Assembly: GCA_964242415.1 (NCBI GenBank)
Contig: CAXTAT010000002.1
Span: 124,001-188,000 of the forward strand
Direction: 5' to 3'
DNA length: 64,000 nucleotides
Source of the DNA: DASWOJ01 sp964242415
Lineage (GTDB): Bacteria; Pseudomonadota; Alphaproteobacteria; Acetobacterales; Acetobacteraceae
This document shows positions 25,243 to 34,732 of the stretch, piece by piece. The notes beneath the pieces were generated by a model. The model had not been told where the DNA came from, made no database searches, and worked only from the letters and a program-made list of their open reading frames with translations. The position numbers and the translations under genes were made by a program. Each line of letters opens with the position of its first letter. Position 1 is the stretch's first letter.

Positions 25243-26582
25243 CGGGCGGGGGCGTCCCACATCAGGCGCGGATCAAACTCCTCGGCGGCGAAGATGGTCA
25301 GCAGGACGGTGGCGGCGAAGGCCAGCGCGCCCGGCTCGGTCGTCACCTCGGCGACGGAGCCGAACTGCACCAGCGCGGACAGGATGCTTTCCATGAACAC
25401 GTCGATCATCGACCAGCGCCCGATGACGGCGATCACCCGGTACAGGGCCGTCATGTGCCGCAGGTGGCGGTCCGTGCAGCCACCCTGCTGGTCCGGCCGC
25501 CGGCGCAGCACGATAAGCAGCATGGCGCCCAGCCCGAGAATCTTCAGCACCGGCACGGCGACGCTGGCGCCGAACACGATGACCGTCAGCGACCAGTCCC
25601 CGGCAACGGCCAGCTCCCACACCCCGCTCAGGATGGTGCTCGGGCTGCCGCGGCCGACCTGGATGACGGTCAGGACCGGGTACACGTTGGCCAGCACATA
25701 GAACACCAGCGCCGCCAGGGTCAGCGCCGCCGTGCGCGCCTGGCTGTTGGGCTTGCGCCGGTGCAGGGCGGCGCCGCATCGGGGGCAGCGCGCGTCCAGG
25801 CCGCGGCGCGCGTCCGAGCCGGCGGGAAGGCAGGCCAGCTCGCATGTGCCGCAGCATAGCAGGTCCGGCAGGGGGCCGGGCGCGCTGGCGGGCGCCGGGT
25901 CCGCGGCTGCTGCTGGCCGGGCTGGCGCGTGGAGGGCGATGGCCTCCCACACCGCCTGCGGGTCCAGCACCGCGTCGCAGGCGATGGTCGCCACCATGAA
26001 GCCGAACAGCGCCAGCAGGCCCCACCCGGCCTCGATCTGCGCCAGCACGCCCAGCTTGGTGTAGGCGACGAAGTAGCCGACCAGGAACACCTCGATCATC
26101 GACCAGGGGCGCAGCCAGTTGCGCCAAGCGAACGCCCAGGCCAGCCCTGGCGGCGGATAGCGCAGCCGCACCCCGCCCAGCACGTAAACCGACAGCCCCG
26201 CCACCAGCGCCGGCGCCAGCACCGTGGTGGCGAACACCAGCGCGCCCAGCGGCCATACCCCGTTCTGCACCAGCGCCACCGGGCCGGAGAACAGCCCAGC
26301 CGTGCGGATGCGGCCCTCGGCCTGCACCACCGCCAGCACGTTGGTCGCCCCGGCGGCGAACAGCAGCACGCAACCCAGGTTCAACGCCAGCGCCAGCCGC
26401 AGAGGGTCGGCCCAGGTCCGGCGCAGCAGCGCGCCGCACCGCGAGCAGCGCGCGGCAGAGCCGGGCGGCAGGGCCGGCAGCCGCTGCGCCTGGCCGCACT
26501 CGCGGCAACTGCGCAGGGCGGGGGTGGTGCAGTCGGCGTCATGCCGGGCCGGCGCGGTCCGTAGGGTGTCAGCAAGCGGCAA
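25239..26582 (-). CDS. pqiA: PqiA-like inner-membrane protein
   Basis: A 447-residue protein made of two similar halves, each with a zinc-ribbon (CRECG...CSRCG and CGTCEL...CPRCG) followed by four transmembrane helices. The repeated RPWSMIEVFLVG and GRWSMIDVFMES motifs are the PqiA signature. It is the membrane partner of PqiB and PqiC in lipid trafficking and membrane-stress defence. The start is probably TTG 26582, with GGAG 7 bases upstream, because no in-frame ATG precedes the first zinc ribbon. It begins the pqiABC operon and diverges from aidB. Confidence 0.92.
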   Translation of the reverse strand: MPLADTLRTAPARHDADCTTPALRSCRECGQAQRLPALPPGSAARCSRCGALLRRTWADPLRLALALNLGCVLLFAAGATNVLAVVQAEGRIRTAGLFSGPVALVQNGVWPLGALVFATTVLAPALVAGLSVYVLGGVRLRYPPPGLAWAFAWRNWLRPWSMIEVFLVGYFVAYTKLGVLAQIEAGWGLLALFGFMVATIACDAVLDPQAVWEAIALHAPARPAAAADPAPASAPGPLPDLLCCGTCELACLPAGSDARRGLDARCPRCGAALHRRKPNSQARTAALTLAALVFYVLANVYPVLTVIQVGRGSPSTILSGVWELAVAGDWSLTVIVFGASVAVPVLKILGLGAMLLIVLRRRPDQQGGCTDRHLRHMTALYRVIAVIGRWSMIDVFMESILSALVQFGSVAEVTTEPGALAFAATVLLTIFAAEEFDPRLMWDAPAR

Positions 26583-26956
26583 TCATCGGCTCCGTCCCCG
26601 GGTTTCGGGTCCATTCGGTGAAGCTCATAGTCCTCCCGGCCGGCGGCGTCTCGGACCGACCGCCCTGGCCAGGCTGGCTCGCGCGGGCAGCGGCCGGTCT
26701 CCTGCCATGGATGCCTGCCGCCACCGGGCTGCCCGATCGGCCTGCGCCGCCGTCAGCCGTGGCCGCAACTCGCCGCCGCTCGGCCCTCTGCGACCCTGCC
26801 CATCAGCACCCTCCCAAGCAACCCAGTCCTCACTGCGCGGAGCCTGCATGCGCCGGCCCCGTGCGTCCTGGACGTGCGGTCCCCTGTGCCTGCTTGCGGA
26901 CCGATCCGGCCCCGCCCACCCTGCCCGGCAACCCTGACCAACTGGAGGACCCGCCC
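26583..26956. promoter_or_regulatory. Divergent gap between pqiABC and the acyl-CoA dehydrogenase
   Basis: These 374 bp must carry the promoters for both divergent genes. I see no convincing -35/-10 pair, palindrome or small gene; open frames here only extend the flanking genes or are antisense to them. Confidence 0.4.
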
Positions 26957-28633
26957 ATGGACGGTTATGCAACACACGATGTGCTGAACCAGCCCGGCCC
27001 GCTGCACGACATCAACCTGTTTGCCGGCGACCAGCCCTTGCAGGACGCCGTCCGCACCTTCGGCGCCGCCTGGGCCACGCCGCACCTGCTGGCCGCGGGA
27101 GCCGACACCGGCAGCGCCCATGTGCAGCAGCTTGCCCGCCAGGCCAACCGCGGCCTGCCGGAGCTGCGCACCCATGACCGCTTCGGCCACCGCGCCGACG
27201 TGATCGAGTTCCACCCGGCCTATCACGACCTGATGGCCCGCATCTTCGGCGCCGGAACGCACAGCTTCGCCTGGACGCACCCGGGCCAGCCCGGCGCACA
27301 CGTCGCCCGCGCCGCCCTGTCCTACTTATGGAACCAGGCCGAGAACGGCATCTGCTGCCCGATGGGCATGACCCACGCCAGCATCGCCGCCCTGCGCCAC
27401 GCCCCGGACCTGCTGGCGCAGTGGTCCCCTGGCGTCAACGCCGCCGCCTACGATCTCCGGGCCATCGCGCCCCATGCCAAGACGGCGCTGACGGTCGGCA
27501 TGGCGATGACCGAGAAGCAGGGCGGCAGCGACCTGCGCGCCACGCAGACCACCGCCGCCCCCGCCACCAGCCGCCGCGGCCCCGGCGCCGAGTACCGCCT
27601 GACCGGGCATAAGTGGTTCTTCTCGGTGCCGATGAGCGACCTGGTGCTGACCTTGGCGCAGACCGAGACGGCGCAGGGGAGCCCAGGAAAAAGCCGGGTT
27701 TCATGCTTCCTGGCGCCGGGCTGGCTGCCGGACGGCACGCGCAACCGCCTGAAGCTGCAGCGCCTGAAGGACAAGTGCGGCAACAAGAGCAATGCCTCGT
27801 CCGAGGTCGAGTTCCACGGCCTGCACGCCACCCTGCTGGGGGAGGAGGGCCATGGCATCCGCACCATCATCGAGATGGCGCACCTGACCCGGCTGGACTT
27901 TGCGGTGGGCAGCAGCGGCCTGATGCGCCAGGCGGTGAGCCAGGCGGTGCACCACACCACGCGCCGCCGGGCGTTCCAGCGCAGCCTGGTCGATCTGCCG
28001 ATGATGGGCGCGGTGGTGGCGGACCTGGCGGTCGAGAGCGAGGCGATGCTGTGGATGTCGATGCGCCTGGCCTGGGCGCTGGACCGGTCGGAGGCCGACC
28101 CGGCCGAGGCCCTGCTGTCGCGCATCTGCACGCCGGTCGCCAAGTACTGGGCCTGCAAGCGCGCCCCCGCCGTGGTGGCCGAGGCGCTGGAGTGCCACGG
28201 CGGCAACGGCTTCATCGCCGACCACCTGATGGAGCGGCTGTACCGGGAGGCCCCGCTGAACGGCATCTGGGAGGGCACGGGGAACGTCATCTGCCTGGAC
28301 GTGCTGCGCGCCATGGTGCGGGAGCCGGCGGCGGTGGGCGTGTTCCTGGCGGAGGTGGGCCAGGCCCGCGGCGCCGACCCGCGGCTGGACGCCTTTGCGG
28401 CCGACCTCGCCCGCCGCTTGCAGGACCCGGCTGGGCTGGAGCCGGTGGCGCGGCAGGTGGTGGAGCGGATGGCGCTGGCCTTGCAAGGCTCCCTGCTGCT
28501 GCGCCACGCCCCGGCGGCGGTGTCGGACGCGTTTTGCGCCACGCGGCTGGATGGCGACTGGGGCCATGCCTTTGGCGCGCTGCCGCGCGGGCTGGACGTG
28601 CGGGCCATCGTCGCGCGGGCGGGGGTGGGGTGA
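26957..28633 (+). CDS. aidB: AidB-like acyl-CoA dehydrogenase
   Basis: A 558-residue flavoenzyme. It begins with the AidB-type region (THDVLNQPGPLHDINLF). The FAD/substrate motif is AMTEKQGGSDLRATQT, followed by GHKWFFSVPMSD, the catalytic-domain segment RLKDKCGNKSNASSEVEF and ECHGGNGFIADHLMERLYREAPLNGIWEGTGNV. E. coli AidB protects DNA during alkylation stress, while related enzymes act on isovaleryl-like CoA esters, so the physiological role remains open. GGAGGAC about 9 bases before ATG 26957 supports the start. No Ada-type regulator is nearby. Confidence 0.93.
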   Translation: MDGYATHDVLNQPGPLHDINLFAGDQPLQDAVRTFGAAWATPHLLAAGADTGSAHVQQLARQANRGLPELRTHDRFGHRADVIEFHPAYHDLMARIFGAGTHSFAWTHPGQPGAHVARAALSYLWNQAENGICCPMGMTHASIAALRHAPDLLAQWSPGVNAAAYDLRAIAPHAKTALTVGMAMTEKQGGSDLRATQTTAAPATSRRGPGAEYRLTGHKWFFSVPMSDLVLTLAQTETAQGSPGKSRVSCFLAPGWLPDGTRNRLKLQRLKDKCGNKSNASSEVEFHGLHATLLGEEGHGIRTIIEMAHLTRLDFAVGSSGLMRQAVSQAVHHTTRRRAFQRSLVDLPMMGAVVADLAVESEAMLWMSMRLAWALDRSEADPAEALLSRICTPVAKYWACKRAPAVVAEALECHGGNGFIADHLMERLYREAPLNGIWEGTGNVICLDVLRAMVREPAAVGVFLAEVGQARGADPRLDAFAADLARRLQDPAGLEPVARQVVERMALALQGSLLLRHAPAAVSDAFCATRLDGDWGHAFGALPRGLDVRAIVARAGVG

Positions 28634-29009
28634 TGGACGCGCTGCCGACGCCGAGCCGGATCGACCAGTCCGGCCATCGCTCGCGCGGCCGCAGCTTCGC
28701 TGGACCTTCAGGCTGGGGACCTCACAGGCTGGCCGGGAGAAGTGGCTGCGAGGGCCTGTTTCGTTGGAACGACCACGAACTCTGGTTTCGCCTTCAGTAT
28801 CGCTTCAGGAGAACACGATCGTCCCCCGGCAGAGAAACAGGCCCGTCAACCCGCGCCGGATGATTGGTATCGCAGCCTGAGTCACAGTCCCGTGCACCGG
28901 CACATTGCCGGTCTTGACCGCCTTGCGGACGGCGCAACTCCGCATGACGCTGCCTAGGCCAACAACGAATGGCCTCTGGGCGACCAATGACCTTTCGGGG
29001 GATGTAACG
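28634..29009. other. Gap with no recognised gene
   Basis: This 376-bp stretch separates the AidB-like gene from the sulfotransferase gene. A 60-codon antisense frame (28805-28987) has no ribosome site or family resemblance. Nothing else was recognised. Confidence 0.4.
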
Positions 29010-30335
29010 ATGATCCAGCAGCGCGTCCTGCGAACGGCTGATCGCGTCGCCAGCGCCTTCGGCCTTTTGGACCGCGACCTGGACGGCGCGGGAATACTCG
29101 ACCTGGCGCAGCGGCGTTGCTGCCTGGACGGCTTCGACGCGGCGACCGTGACCGAGCCGCTGCGGGTGCTGCTGCAGGCCTACAGCCAGGAGGCGGAGCT
29201 GTCCCTTGTGGGACGCGCCGCCGCACGATGGGACATCATGCGGTTCCTGTCCAACCTGGCCCGCATGGCCGAGGAGGAGGCGGCGCGGCCCGCCCTGCGC
29301 GACGAGCCGGTCACCGCCCCGATCTTCGTCACCGGCCTGCCCCGCAGCGGCACGACGTTCCTGTACCGCCTGCTGGCCGAGGATGGCGGCCACCGCGTCC
29401 CGTTAATGTGGGAGACGATCCAGCCCTATCCCGATCCAGGGCCGCCACCTCGCCGCGACCCGCGTCCCGCCCGGGTCGCCCGCAACCTGCGCGCCTTCGC
29501 GCGGCTGGCGCCGGAATTCCCGAGCCTGCACCCGTTCAGCGCCACCGCGCCGCAGGAGTGCACGGAGATCACCGCGCACCTGTTCCGCTCCATGCGCTTC
29601 GACACCACCCACCACGTGCCCTCGTACCGGAGCTGGCTTGACCGTGCCGGGCACGCCGACGCCTACCGCTTTCATCGGCGCTTCCTGGAGCATCTGCAGG
29701 CGCAGGATCGGGCGGGCCATGACGGCGCGGCGCCGCGCCGTTGGGTGCTGAAGGCGCCTGAGCACGTTTTTGCGCTCGATGCGCTGCTGCAGGCCTACCC
29801 CGACGCGCATCTAGTGTTCGTCCACCGCGACCCGCTCAAGGTGCTGCCCTCGGTCGCACGCCTGACCGAGGTGCTGCGCGCGCCATTCGCCCGCCGCATC
29901 GACCGCGCCGCCATCGGCCGCCGGGTCACCGGCGACTGGCTGGCCGGGGCGGCGCGCATGGTGGAGGCAAGCAGGTCCCTGCCAGGGCGCACGCGGGTCG
30001 TGCACGTCCACTACCGCGACCTGGTCAGCCGCCCGCTCGAAACGGTGGCTGGCGTCTATCGGGGCCTCGGCCTCAGCCTGTCCAAGACCGCTGCCCAGCG
30101 TGTTGCGCGCCTGGTCGAGCGTGAGCCGCAGGGGGGCTATGGGCAGGACCAGCATCGGTTCGCGGATTATGGCCTCGACCCGGCCCAGCAGCGCCAGCGC
30201 TTCCAGCCCTACGTCGAGCATTTCCGGGTCGAAGCGGAATACGAGGCTGGCGCGGCAACGCCGGAGCCGGCGCGACACCCGGCAGCCCGGGTGCGGACCT
30301 CCGCCCCAGCCGGCAAGGCGGCGCCGGTCGCCTGA
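29010..30335 (+). CDS. Sulfotransferase family protein
   Basis: A 441-residue protein with the PAPS 5'-phosphosulfate loop in FVTGLPRSGTTFLYRLLAED (about residues 105-124) and a 3'-phosphate motif LVFVHRDPLKVLPSVARL. It belongs to the large Sulfotransfer_3 family common in proteobacteria, whose acceptors are mostly unknown lipids, sugars or small molecules. GGGGGA 8 bases before ATG 29010 supports that start over upstream in-frame ATGs. The last 40 residues are Ala/Pro-rich and likely disordered. No PAPS synthesis gene is adjacent and the gene stands alone. Confidence 0.88.
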   Translation: MIQQRVLRTADRVASAFGLLDRDLDGAGILDLAQRRCCLDGFDAATVTEPLRVLLQAYSQEAELSLVGRAAARWDIMRFLSNLARMAEEEAARPALRDEPVTAPIFVTGLPRSGTTFLYRLLAEDGGHRVPLMWETIQPYPDPGPPPRRDPRPARVARNLRAFARLAPEFPSLHPFSATAPQECTEITAHLFRSMRFDTTHHVPSYRSWLDRAGHADAYRFHRRFLEHLQAQDRAGHDGAAPRRWVLKAPEHVFALDALLQAYPDAHLVFVHRDPLKVLPSVARLTEVLRAPFARRIDRAAIGRRVTGDWLAGAARMVEASRSLPGRTRVVHVHYRDLVSRPLETVAGVYRGLGLSLSKTAAQRVARLVEREPQGGYGQDQHRFADYGLDPAQQRQRFQPYVEHFRVEAEYEAGAATPEPARHPAARVRTSAPAGKAAPVA

Positions 30336-30435
30336 GCAGCGGGACCGCATGACGCCTTGCACCGTCCGACCGGCGCCGGACTGACGGCAACCACTCTCTG
30401 CTCTGGCCCTTGCGTCATGGCATCCGGTCCGCCGC

Positions 30436-30541
30436 CGTCATTGCAAGCCGCGGCGGCGCGGCGATCCAGTGGTGCACGGGCTGGGGTTCCGGTTTCGCAC
30501 CTTCTGGATTGCCGCGCCGCAAACGCTTCTCGCAATGACGT
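30436..30541. repeat. Interspersed palindrome family B copy
   Basis: CCGTCATTGCAAGCCGCGG with GCGCGGCGATCCAG (30436-30470) is inverted to TTCTGGATTGCCGCGCCG with CAAACGCTTCTCGCAATGACG (30502-30540). It lies in the 433-bp gap between the sulfotransferase and the SDR genes; the rest of that gap has no recognised feature. Confidence 0.87.
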
Positions 30542-30768
30542 ACCGGGGATGAGGAAACCGGCCCTGGCAATGGCCGGTCGGCATAGATTCGGGGTCAGAG
30601 CTTGCGATGGAATTATCGGCGAGGGCGGAGGCGCCAGGTGATCCGCTCACCCCGATGTGCCTGAACCTTTCTGCTGCCCCGGGGTTGGAAGCCCTGATCG
30701 CAGCCGCATCATCCCAACCCTGGACACCCCAGCCGGGGCACCCCAGTGCTGCTACGAAGGACCTCCGC

Positions 30769-31617
30769 ATGGCATCCGAAGCAACTCCCGTCTGGTTCAT
30801 CACCGGCTGCTCGACCGGCTTTGGCCGGGAATTGACCCAGCAGGTGCTTGCCCGCGGCTGGCGGGCCGTCGTCACCGCGCGGGACCGGGCGCGTGTTGCC
30901 GACCTGACCGAGGGCGCCAGCGACCACGCCCTGGCGCTGGACCTGGACGTGACCGACCCGGCCCAGGTCGCGGCGGCGGCCCAGGCGGCCGAGGCCCGGT
31001 TCGGCGCGGTGGACGTGCTGGTGAACAACGCCGGCTACGGCTACCAGGCGTCGGTCGAGGAAGGGGTGGAGGCGGAAATCCGCGCGCAGTTCGACGCCAA
31101 CGTGTTCGGGCTGTTCAGCATGACGCGCGCGGTGCTGCCGGGGATGCGGGCGCGGCGGCGGGGGCATGTACTCAATATCACCTCGGTGGCGGGCTTCTGC
31201 GGGTTCCCCGGGTCCGGCTACTACGCCGCCAGCAAGCACGCCGTGGAGGGCTGGTCGGACGCGCTGGCCGCCGAGGGGGCGCCGCTGGGCATCAAGGTGA
31301 CGTGCATCGAGCCGGGGCCGTTCCGCACCGACTGGGCCGGCCGCTCGCTACGGCAAACCCCGAATGGGATCGCGGACTATGCCGGAACGGCCGGCGCCCG
31401 GATGCGCGGCACGGCGGAGGTCAGCGGCCGGCAGGCCGGCGACCCGGCGCGGGCGGCGGCGGCGATGATCCGCGTCACGGAAGAGGAGGACCCGCCGCGC
31501 CACCTGGTGCTGGGCGCCTTCGGCCTGGACGCGGTCACCGGCAAGCTGCGGGCGACGCTGGCCGAGGTGGAGGGCTGGCGCGACGTGGGATTGGCGACGG
31601 ACTTTCCTGGGGGCTGA
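30769..31617 (+). CDS. SDR family oxidoreductase
   Basis: A 282-residue classical SDR with TGCSTGFG at 12-19, NNAG at 86-89, Ser139 and Tyr152-x3-Lys156. The TGCSxGFG cofactor loop, SGYYAASKHAVEGWSDAL and the IEPGPFRTDWAGRSL segment match a broad group often annotated as retinol- or short-chain-alcohol-dehydrogenase-like. The TAR motif after beta-2 suggests NADP(H). The substrate is unknown. AAGGA precedes ATG 30769, which gives the normal N-terminus. The gene ends 44 bp from the convergent LOV kinase. Confidence 0.88.
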   Translation: MASEATPVWFITGCSTGFGRELTQQVLARGWRAVVTARDRARVADLTEGASDHALALDLDVTDPAQVAAAAQAAEARFGAVDVLVNNAGYGYQASVEEGVEAEIRAQFDANVFGLFSMTRAVLPGMRARRRGHVLNITSVAGFCGFPGSGYYAASKHAVEGWSDALAAEGAPLGIKVTCIEPGPFRTDWAGRSLRQTPNGIADYAGTAGARMRGTAEVSGRQAGDPARAAAAMIRVTEEEDPPRHLVLGAFGLDAVTGKLRATLAEVEGWRDVGLATDFPGG

Positions 31618-31661
31618 GCTACGCCTGGGCCGGCCACCGGTTGCCAGGGACGCCAGCCCCC

Positions 31662-34355
31662 CTACCCCGCCAGCATCCCCCGCAGCTTCGCCACCAGCGC
31701 ATGCAGCGCGAACGGCTTGACCAGGATCTCCATGCCCTGTTCGAGCGCCTCGTGCCCTACCGCGCCGCCCGCATATCCCGTGATGAACAGCACCCGCAGC
31801 CCCGGCCGCAGCGTACGGGCGGCGTCAGCCAGTTGGCGGCCGTTCAGGCCCGGCAGTCCCACATCCGTCACCAGCACGTCCACCGGCCCCGCCGATTGCA
31901 GCAGGTCTAGGCCGGAGGCGCTGTCCGCCGCCTGCAGCACCGCATAGCCCATTTCCTGCAAGGTTTCGGCCACCAAGACGCGCACCGCCTCCTCGTCATC
32001 GACGACCAGCACGGTCCCCTCTGCGACCACAGCCGCCGCGCATGGGCTGCCCGGCGCATCGGCGATGTCGGCAATGGCATCATGCCGGGGCAGCAGCAGG
32101 CGGAAGGTCGTGCCCTCATCCGGCGCGCTGTGCACCTGCACCTGCCCGCCGGACTGCCGGATGAAGCCGTACAGCATCGACAAGCCAAGCCCGGTGCCCT
32201 GGCCCAGCGGCTTGGTGGTGAAGAACGGCTCGAACACCCGTTCCAGCACGTCGGGCGGCATGCCCGCGCCGGTGTCGGCCACCTCGATGGCGACGTAGCC
32301 GCCCGGCGGCGCCACGCCCGCCAGCCCGCCCGCGGCGTGCACGGCCGGCTCGATCTCCCCTGGCGCCGCGTTCTCCGTCCGGATCAGCAGCCGGCCGCCG
32401 CCGGGCATGGCGTCGCGGGCGTTGATGGCCAGGTTGAGCAGCGCGTTCTCCAACTGGTTCGGGTCGCACAGGGTGCCCCACAGCCCCGCCGCCAGCTCCA
32501 GGTCCAGGGCGACGCCGGGGCCGAGCGTGCGGGCCAGCAGGTCCTCTATTCCGGCCACCAGCGCGTTGGCGTCCACCGGGCGCGGGTCCAGCGGCTGCCG
32601 CCGGGCGAAGGCCAGCAGGCGCTGCGTCAAGGCGGCGGCGCGGTTGGCGCTGGCGGCGGCAATCTCCACGAAGCGCGGCACCTCGTCGAACCGGCCCGCC
32701 GCCACCCGCCGGGACAGCAGCTCCAGCGCGCCGGTGATGCCGGTCAGCAGGTTGTTGAAGTCATGCGCGATGCCGCCGGTCAGTTGCCCCACCGCCTCCA
32801 TCTTCTGCGACTGGCGCAGCGCCTCCTCCGCCCGGCGCAGCTCGGCCGTGCGCTCCTCGACGCGGGCCTCCAGGGTGGCGTTCAGTTCGCGCAGCTCGGC
32901 CTCGGCCCGGGCGCGCTCCACCGCGTCCCAGATCAGCGAGGCCACGTCCTTCACCAGCTCGGTCTCGTCCGGCCGCCAGGTGCGCGGCGTGCGGTGGTTC
33001 ACGAACAGGCTGGCGCGCACCTGCCCGGCGCGGACCAGCGGCACCGACACGACAGCGCCGATGCCCAGTGACGCCCAGTGCTCGTGGTTCTCGTGCGGGC
33101 CGGTGCAGTCGGGGATCACCATCATCAGCCCCGCCCGCTGCCGGGCCTTGTGGACCTGGCCGAACCTCTCCAGCGAGTAGGCGCCCTGCAATGGCGGCAG
33201 GCCGTCGTGGTAGGTGGTCTGCATCACCGTCGTCTCGCCATCAGGCTGCACCAAGCCCCACCCTACACGATGGACGCTCAGGTGCTGGCCGAGGGCGTTG
33301 GCCGCGGCGGCGACGATGGCCGGGGCGTCGGTCAGGGTCTGCAGATGCGCCGACAATCCCCACAGCATGTCCTGCCGGGCCTGGGCGGCCTTGCGGGCGG
33401 TGATGTCGATGGCGGTTCCCACGGCACGGGTGCAGCGTTCCCCACGGGGATTATCCCCCGTGCTGGGATCGTCCTGGAACAGCCCGCGCCCCTTGGCCGC
33501 CACCCAGCGCAGGGCGCCATCGTACTTGCCGAGGGTGCGGTACTCCACGTCATAGGTCATGCGCCGCGCGGGATCGAGGGCGGCGGCGAAGGCGGCAGTG
33601 GTGGCGGCCCGATCGTCCGGATGCATCGCGGCATAGAAGTTGTCCATCTGGCACGGCTCGTCCGGGTGCAGGCCGAACATTGCCTTGATACGGGCCGAGC
33701 AGGTCAGCACCCCGCCGGGCACGCCGGCGTCCAGGTTCAGGTCCCAGGTGCCGACCTCCGCCGCCTCGGTCGCCAGGCGCAGAGAGGCCTCGCTGAGTTC
33801 CTGGGCGCGCAGGCGGTCCCCCAGCTCGGCGAGCAATGCGGCGTTCTCGGACTCCAGGCCGGTCAGCCGCTCGCGCTCCAGCGTCACGTCCACCTGGCTG
33901 GCGCAGAAGTAGGCGACCTGGCCGGCCTGGTCCCGCACGGGGGCGATCAGCAGGCGGTTCCAGAACGGCGTGCCGTCCTTGCGGTGGTTGCGCAGGTCGA
34001 TCTCGATGCCGTTGCCCGCCTGCACGGCGGTGCGGATGCGGGCGACGGCGGCCGGGTCGGTAGCGGGGCCTTGCAGGAAGCGGCAGTTGCGGCCGATCAC
34101 CTCCTCCGACGCGTAGCCGGACAGGCGGCAGAAGCTGTCGTTGACGAAGACGATTGGGTTGTCGGGCAGCCGCGGGTCGCTGATGGCGATGGGCATATGG
34201 GTGGCGCGGACGGCGGCGGCGAAGGGGTCGGCGCCACGGCCAAGATGCAGCAACCCGGCCTGGGCAGGGCCGGCTGCGGCCGAAGCCTGAGTGGTCCGGC
34301 TGGCGCCGCCATCCGTGTCAGGATCGTCCATGCTGGAAAAGGGAGCACCCGTCAT
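31662..34355 (-). CDS. LOV-PAS-GAF hybrid histidine kinase (putative blue-light sensor)
   Basis: An 897-residue soluble hybrid kinase. Residues about 45-160 form a LOV domain with the flavin-adduct motif GRNCRFLQG (Cys91), the NHRKDGTPFWN segment and the terminal Gln in SQVDVT. A PAS domain (about 190-325), a GAF domain (330-480), a coiled coil, the H-box GGIAHDFNNLL (His531), an HWE-unlike HATPase (ADTGAGMPPDVLERVFEPFFTTK...GTGLGLS) and a C-terminal receiver (VVDDEEAV...LVTDVGLPGLNG...LVKPF) follow. LOV domains sense blue light through FMN. Start ATG 34355 is preferred over TTG 34373; neither has a good ribosome site. No partner regulator with a DNA-binding domain is adjacent. Confidence 0.92.
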   Translation of the reverse strand: MTGAPFSSMDDPDTDGGASRTTQASAAAGPAQAGLLHLGRGADPFAAAVRATHMPIAISDPRLPDNPIVFVNDSFCRLSGYASEEVIGRNCRFLQGPATDPAAVARIRTAVQAGNGIEIDLRNHRKDGTPFWNRLLIAPVRDQAGQVAYFCASQVDVTLERERLTGLESENAALLAELGDRLRAQELSEASLRLATEAAEVGTWDLNLDAGVPGGVLTCSARIKAMFGLHPDEPCQMDNFYAAMHPDDRAATTAAFAAALDPARRMTYDVEYRTLGKYDGALRWVAAKGRGLFQDDPSTGDNPRGERCTRAVGTAIDITARKAAQARQDMLWGLSAHLQTLTDAPAIVAAAANALGQHLSVHRVGWGLVQPDGETTVMQTTYHDGLPPLQGAYSLERFGQVHKARQRAGLMMVIPDCTGPHENHEHWASLGIGAVVSVPLVRAGQVRASLFVNHRTPRTWRPDETELVKDVASLIWDAVERARAEAELRELNATLEARVEERTAELRRAEEALRQSQKMEAVGQLTGGIAHDFNNLLTGITGALELLSRRVAAGRFDEVPRFVEIAAASANRAAALTQRLLAFARRQPLDPRPVDANALVAGIEDLLARTLGPGVALDLELAAGLWGTLCDPNQLENALLNLAINARDAMPGGGRLLIRTENAAPGEIEPAVHAAGGLAGVAPPGGYVAIEVADTGAGMPPDVLERVFEPFFTTKPLGQGTGLGLSMLYGFIRQSGGQVQVHSAPDEGTTFRLLLPRHDAIADIADAPGSPCAAAVVAEGTVLVVDDEEAVRVLVAETLQEMGYAVLQAADSASGLDLLQSAGPVDVLVTDVGLPGLNGRQLADAARTLRPGLRVLFITGYAGGAVGHEALEQGMEILVKPFALHALVAKLRGMLAG

Positions 34356-34479
34356 TGGAAGGGTATAGCGCAATCTAAAATAACCGTCAGTGACGCTTTA
34401 TAACAGAATAGTCCCAGGGCGTACGTAGGATGGTGCGCCTCTAGCCGCCCTGGGGGCAATGCGACCGCCATGCCTATAA

Positions 34480-34678
34480 ATATCAGGAAATACGCACACG
34501 GCCAAGCAAGCACACGTCGAAGCCGCCATGCCGCACGAGACCGCCGCCAAAGCGCATCGCACGGCTGCCGAGCACCACGGCAAGGGCGCTCCACGCCGCC
34601 GCCCGGGCGCACAGCACCAAGGCGCACACCCATTCCACCGCGGCGCACGGCAAGAGCGCCGCGACGGCGAAGCAGTAG
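34480..34678 (+). pseudogene. Frameshifted gene for a small His/Ala/Lys-rich helical protein
   Basis: The first frame reads HTAKQAHVEAAMPHETAAKA, then HRTAAEHHGKG. From about 34585 the next frame carries on as LHAAARAHSTKAHTHSTAAH, then GKSAATAKQ, and a stop at 34676-34678. Both parts have the same alternating His/Ala composition as small stress-related helical proteins in proteobacteria, so one extra base in the GGGCG run near 34584-34588 probably broke the gene. No ATG is found at the expected start (an ATA at 34480 is in place). The surrounding 377-bp gap has nothing else recognised. Confidence 0.6.
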
Positions 34679-34732
34679 GCTTCACATTTTCCGGCGGGCG
34701 GGCTTTGGCGGGCGGGCTTCAGGTCCTGCCCG

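Noticed and set aside
23728..25701. 657-codon rightward open frame
   Set aside because: It is antisense to pqiB and pqiA, which have unambiguous MCE and PqiA motifs.
28805..28987. 60-codon leftward frame in the aidB-sulfotransferase gap
   Set aside because: It has no ribosome site and no family resemblance, so it was treated as chance.
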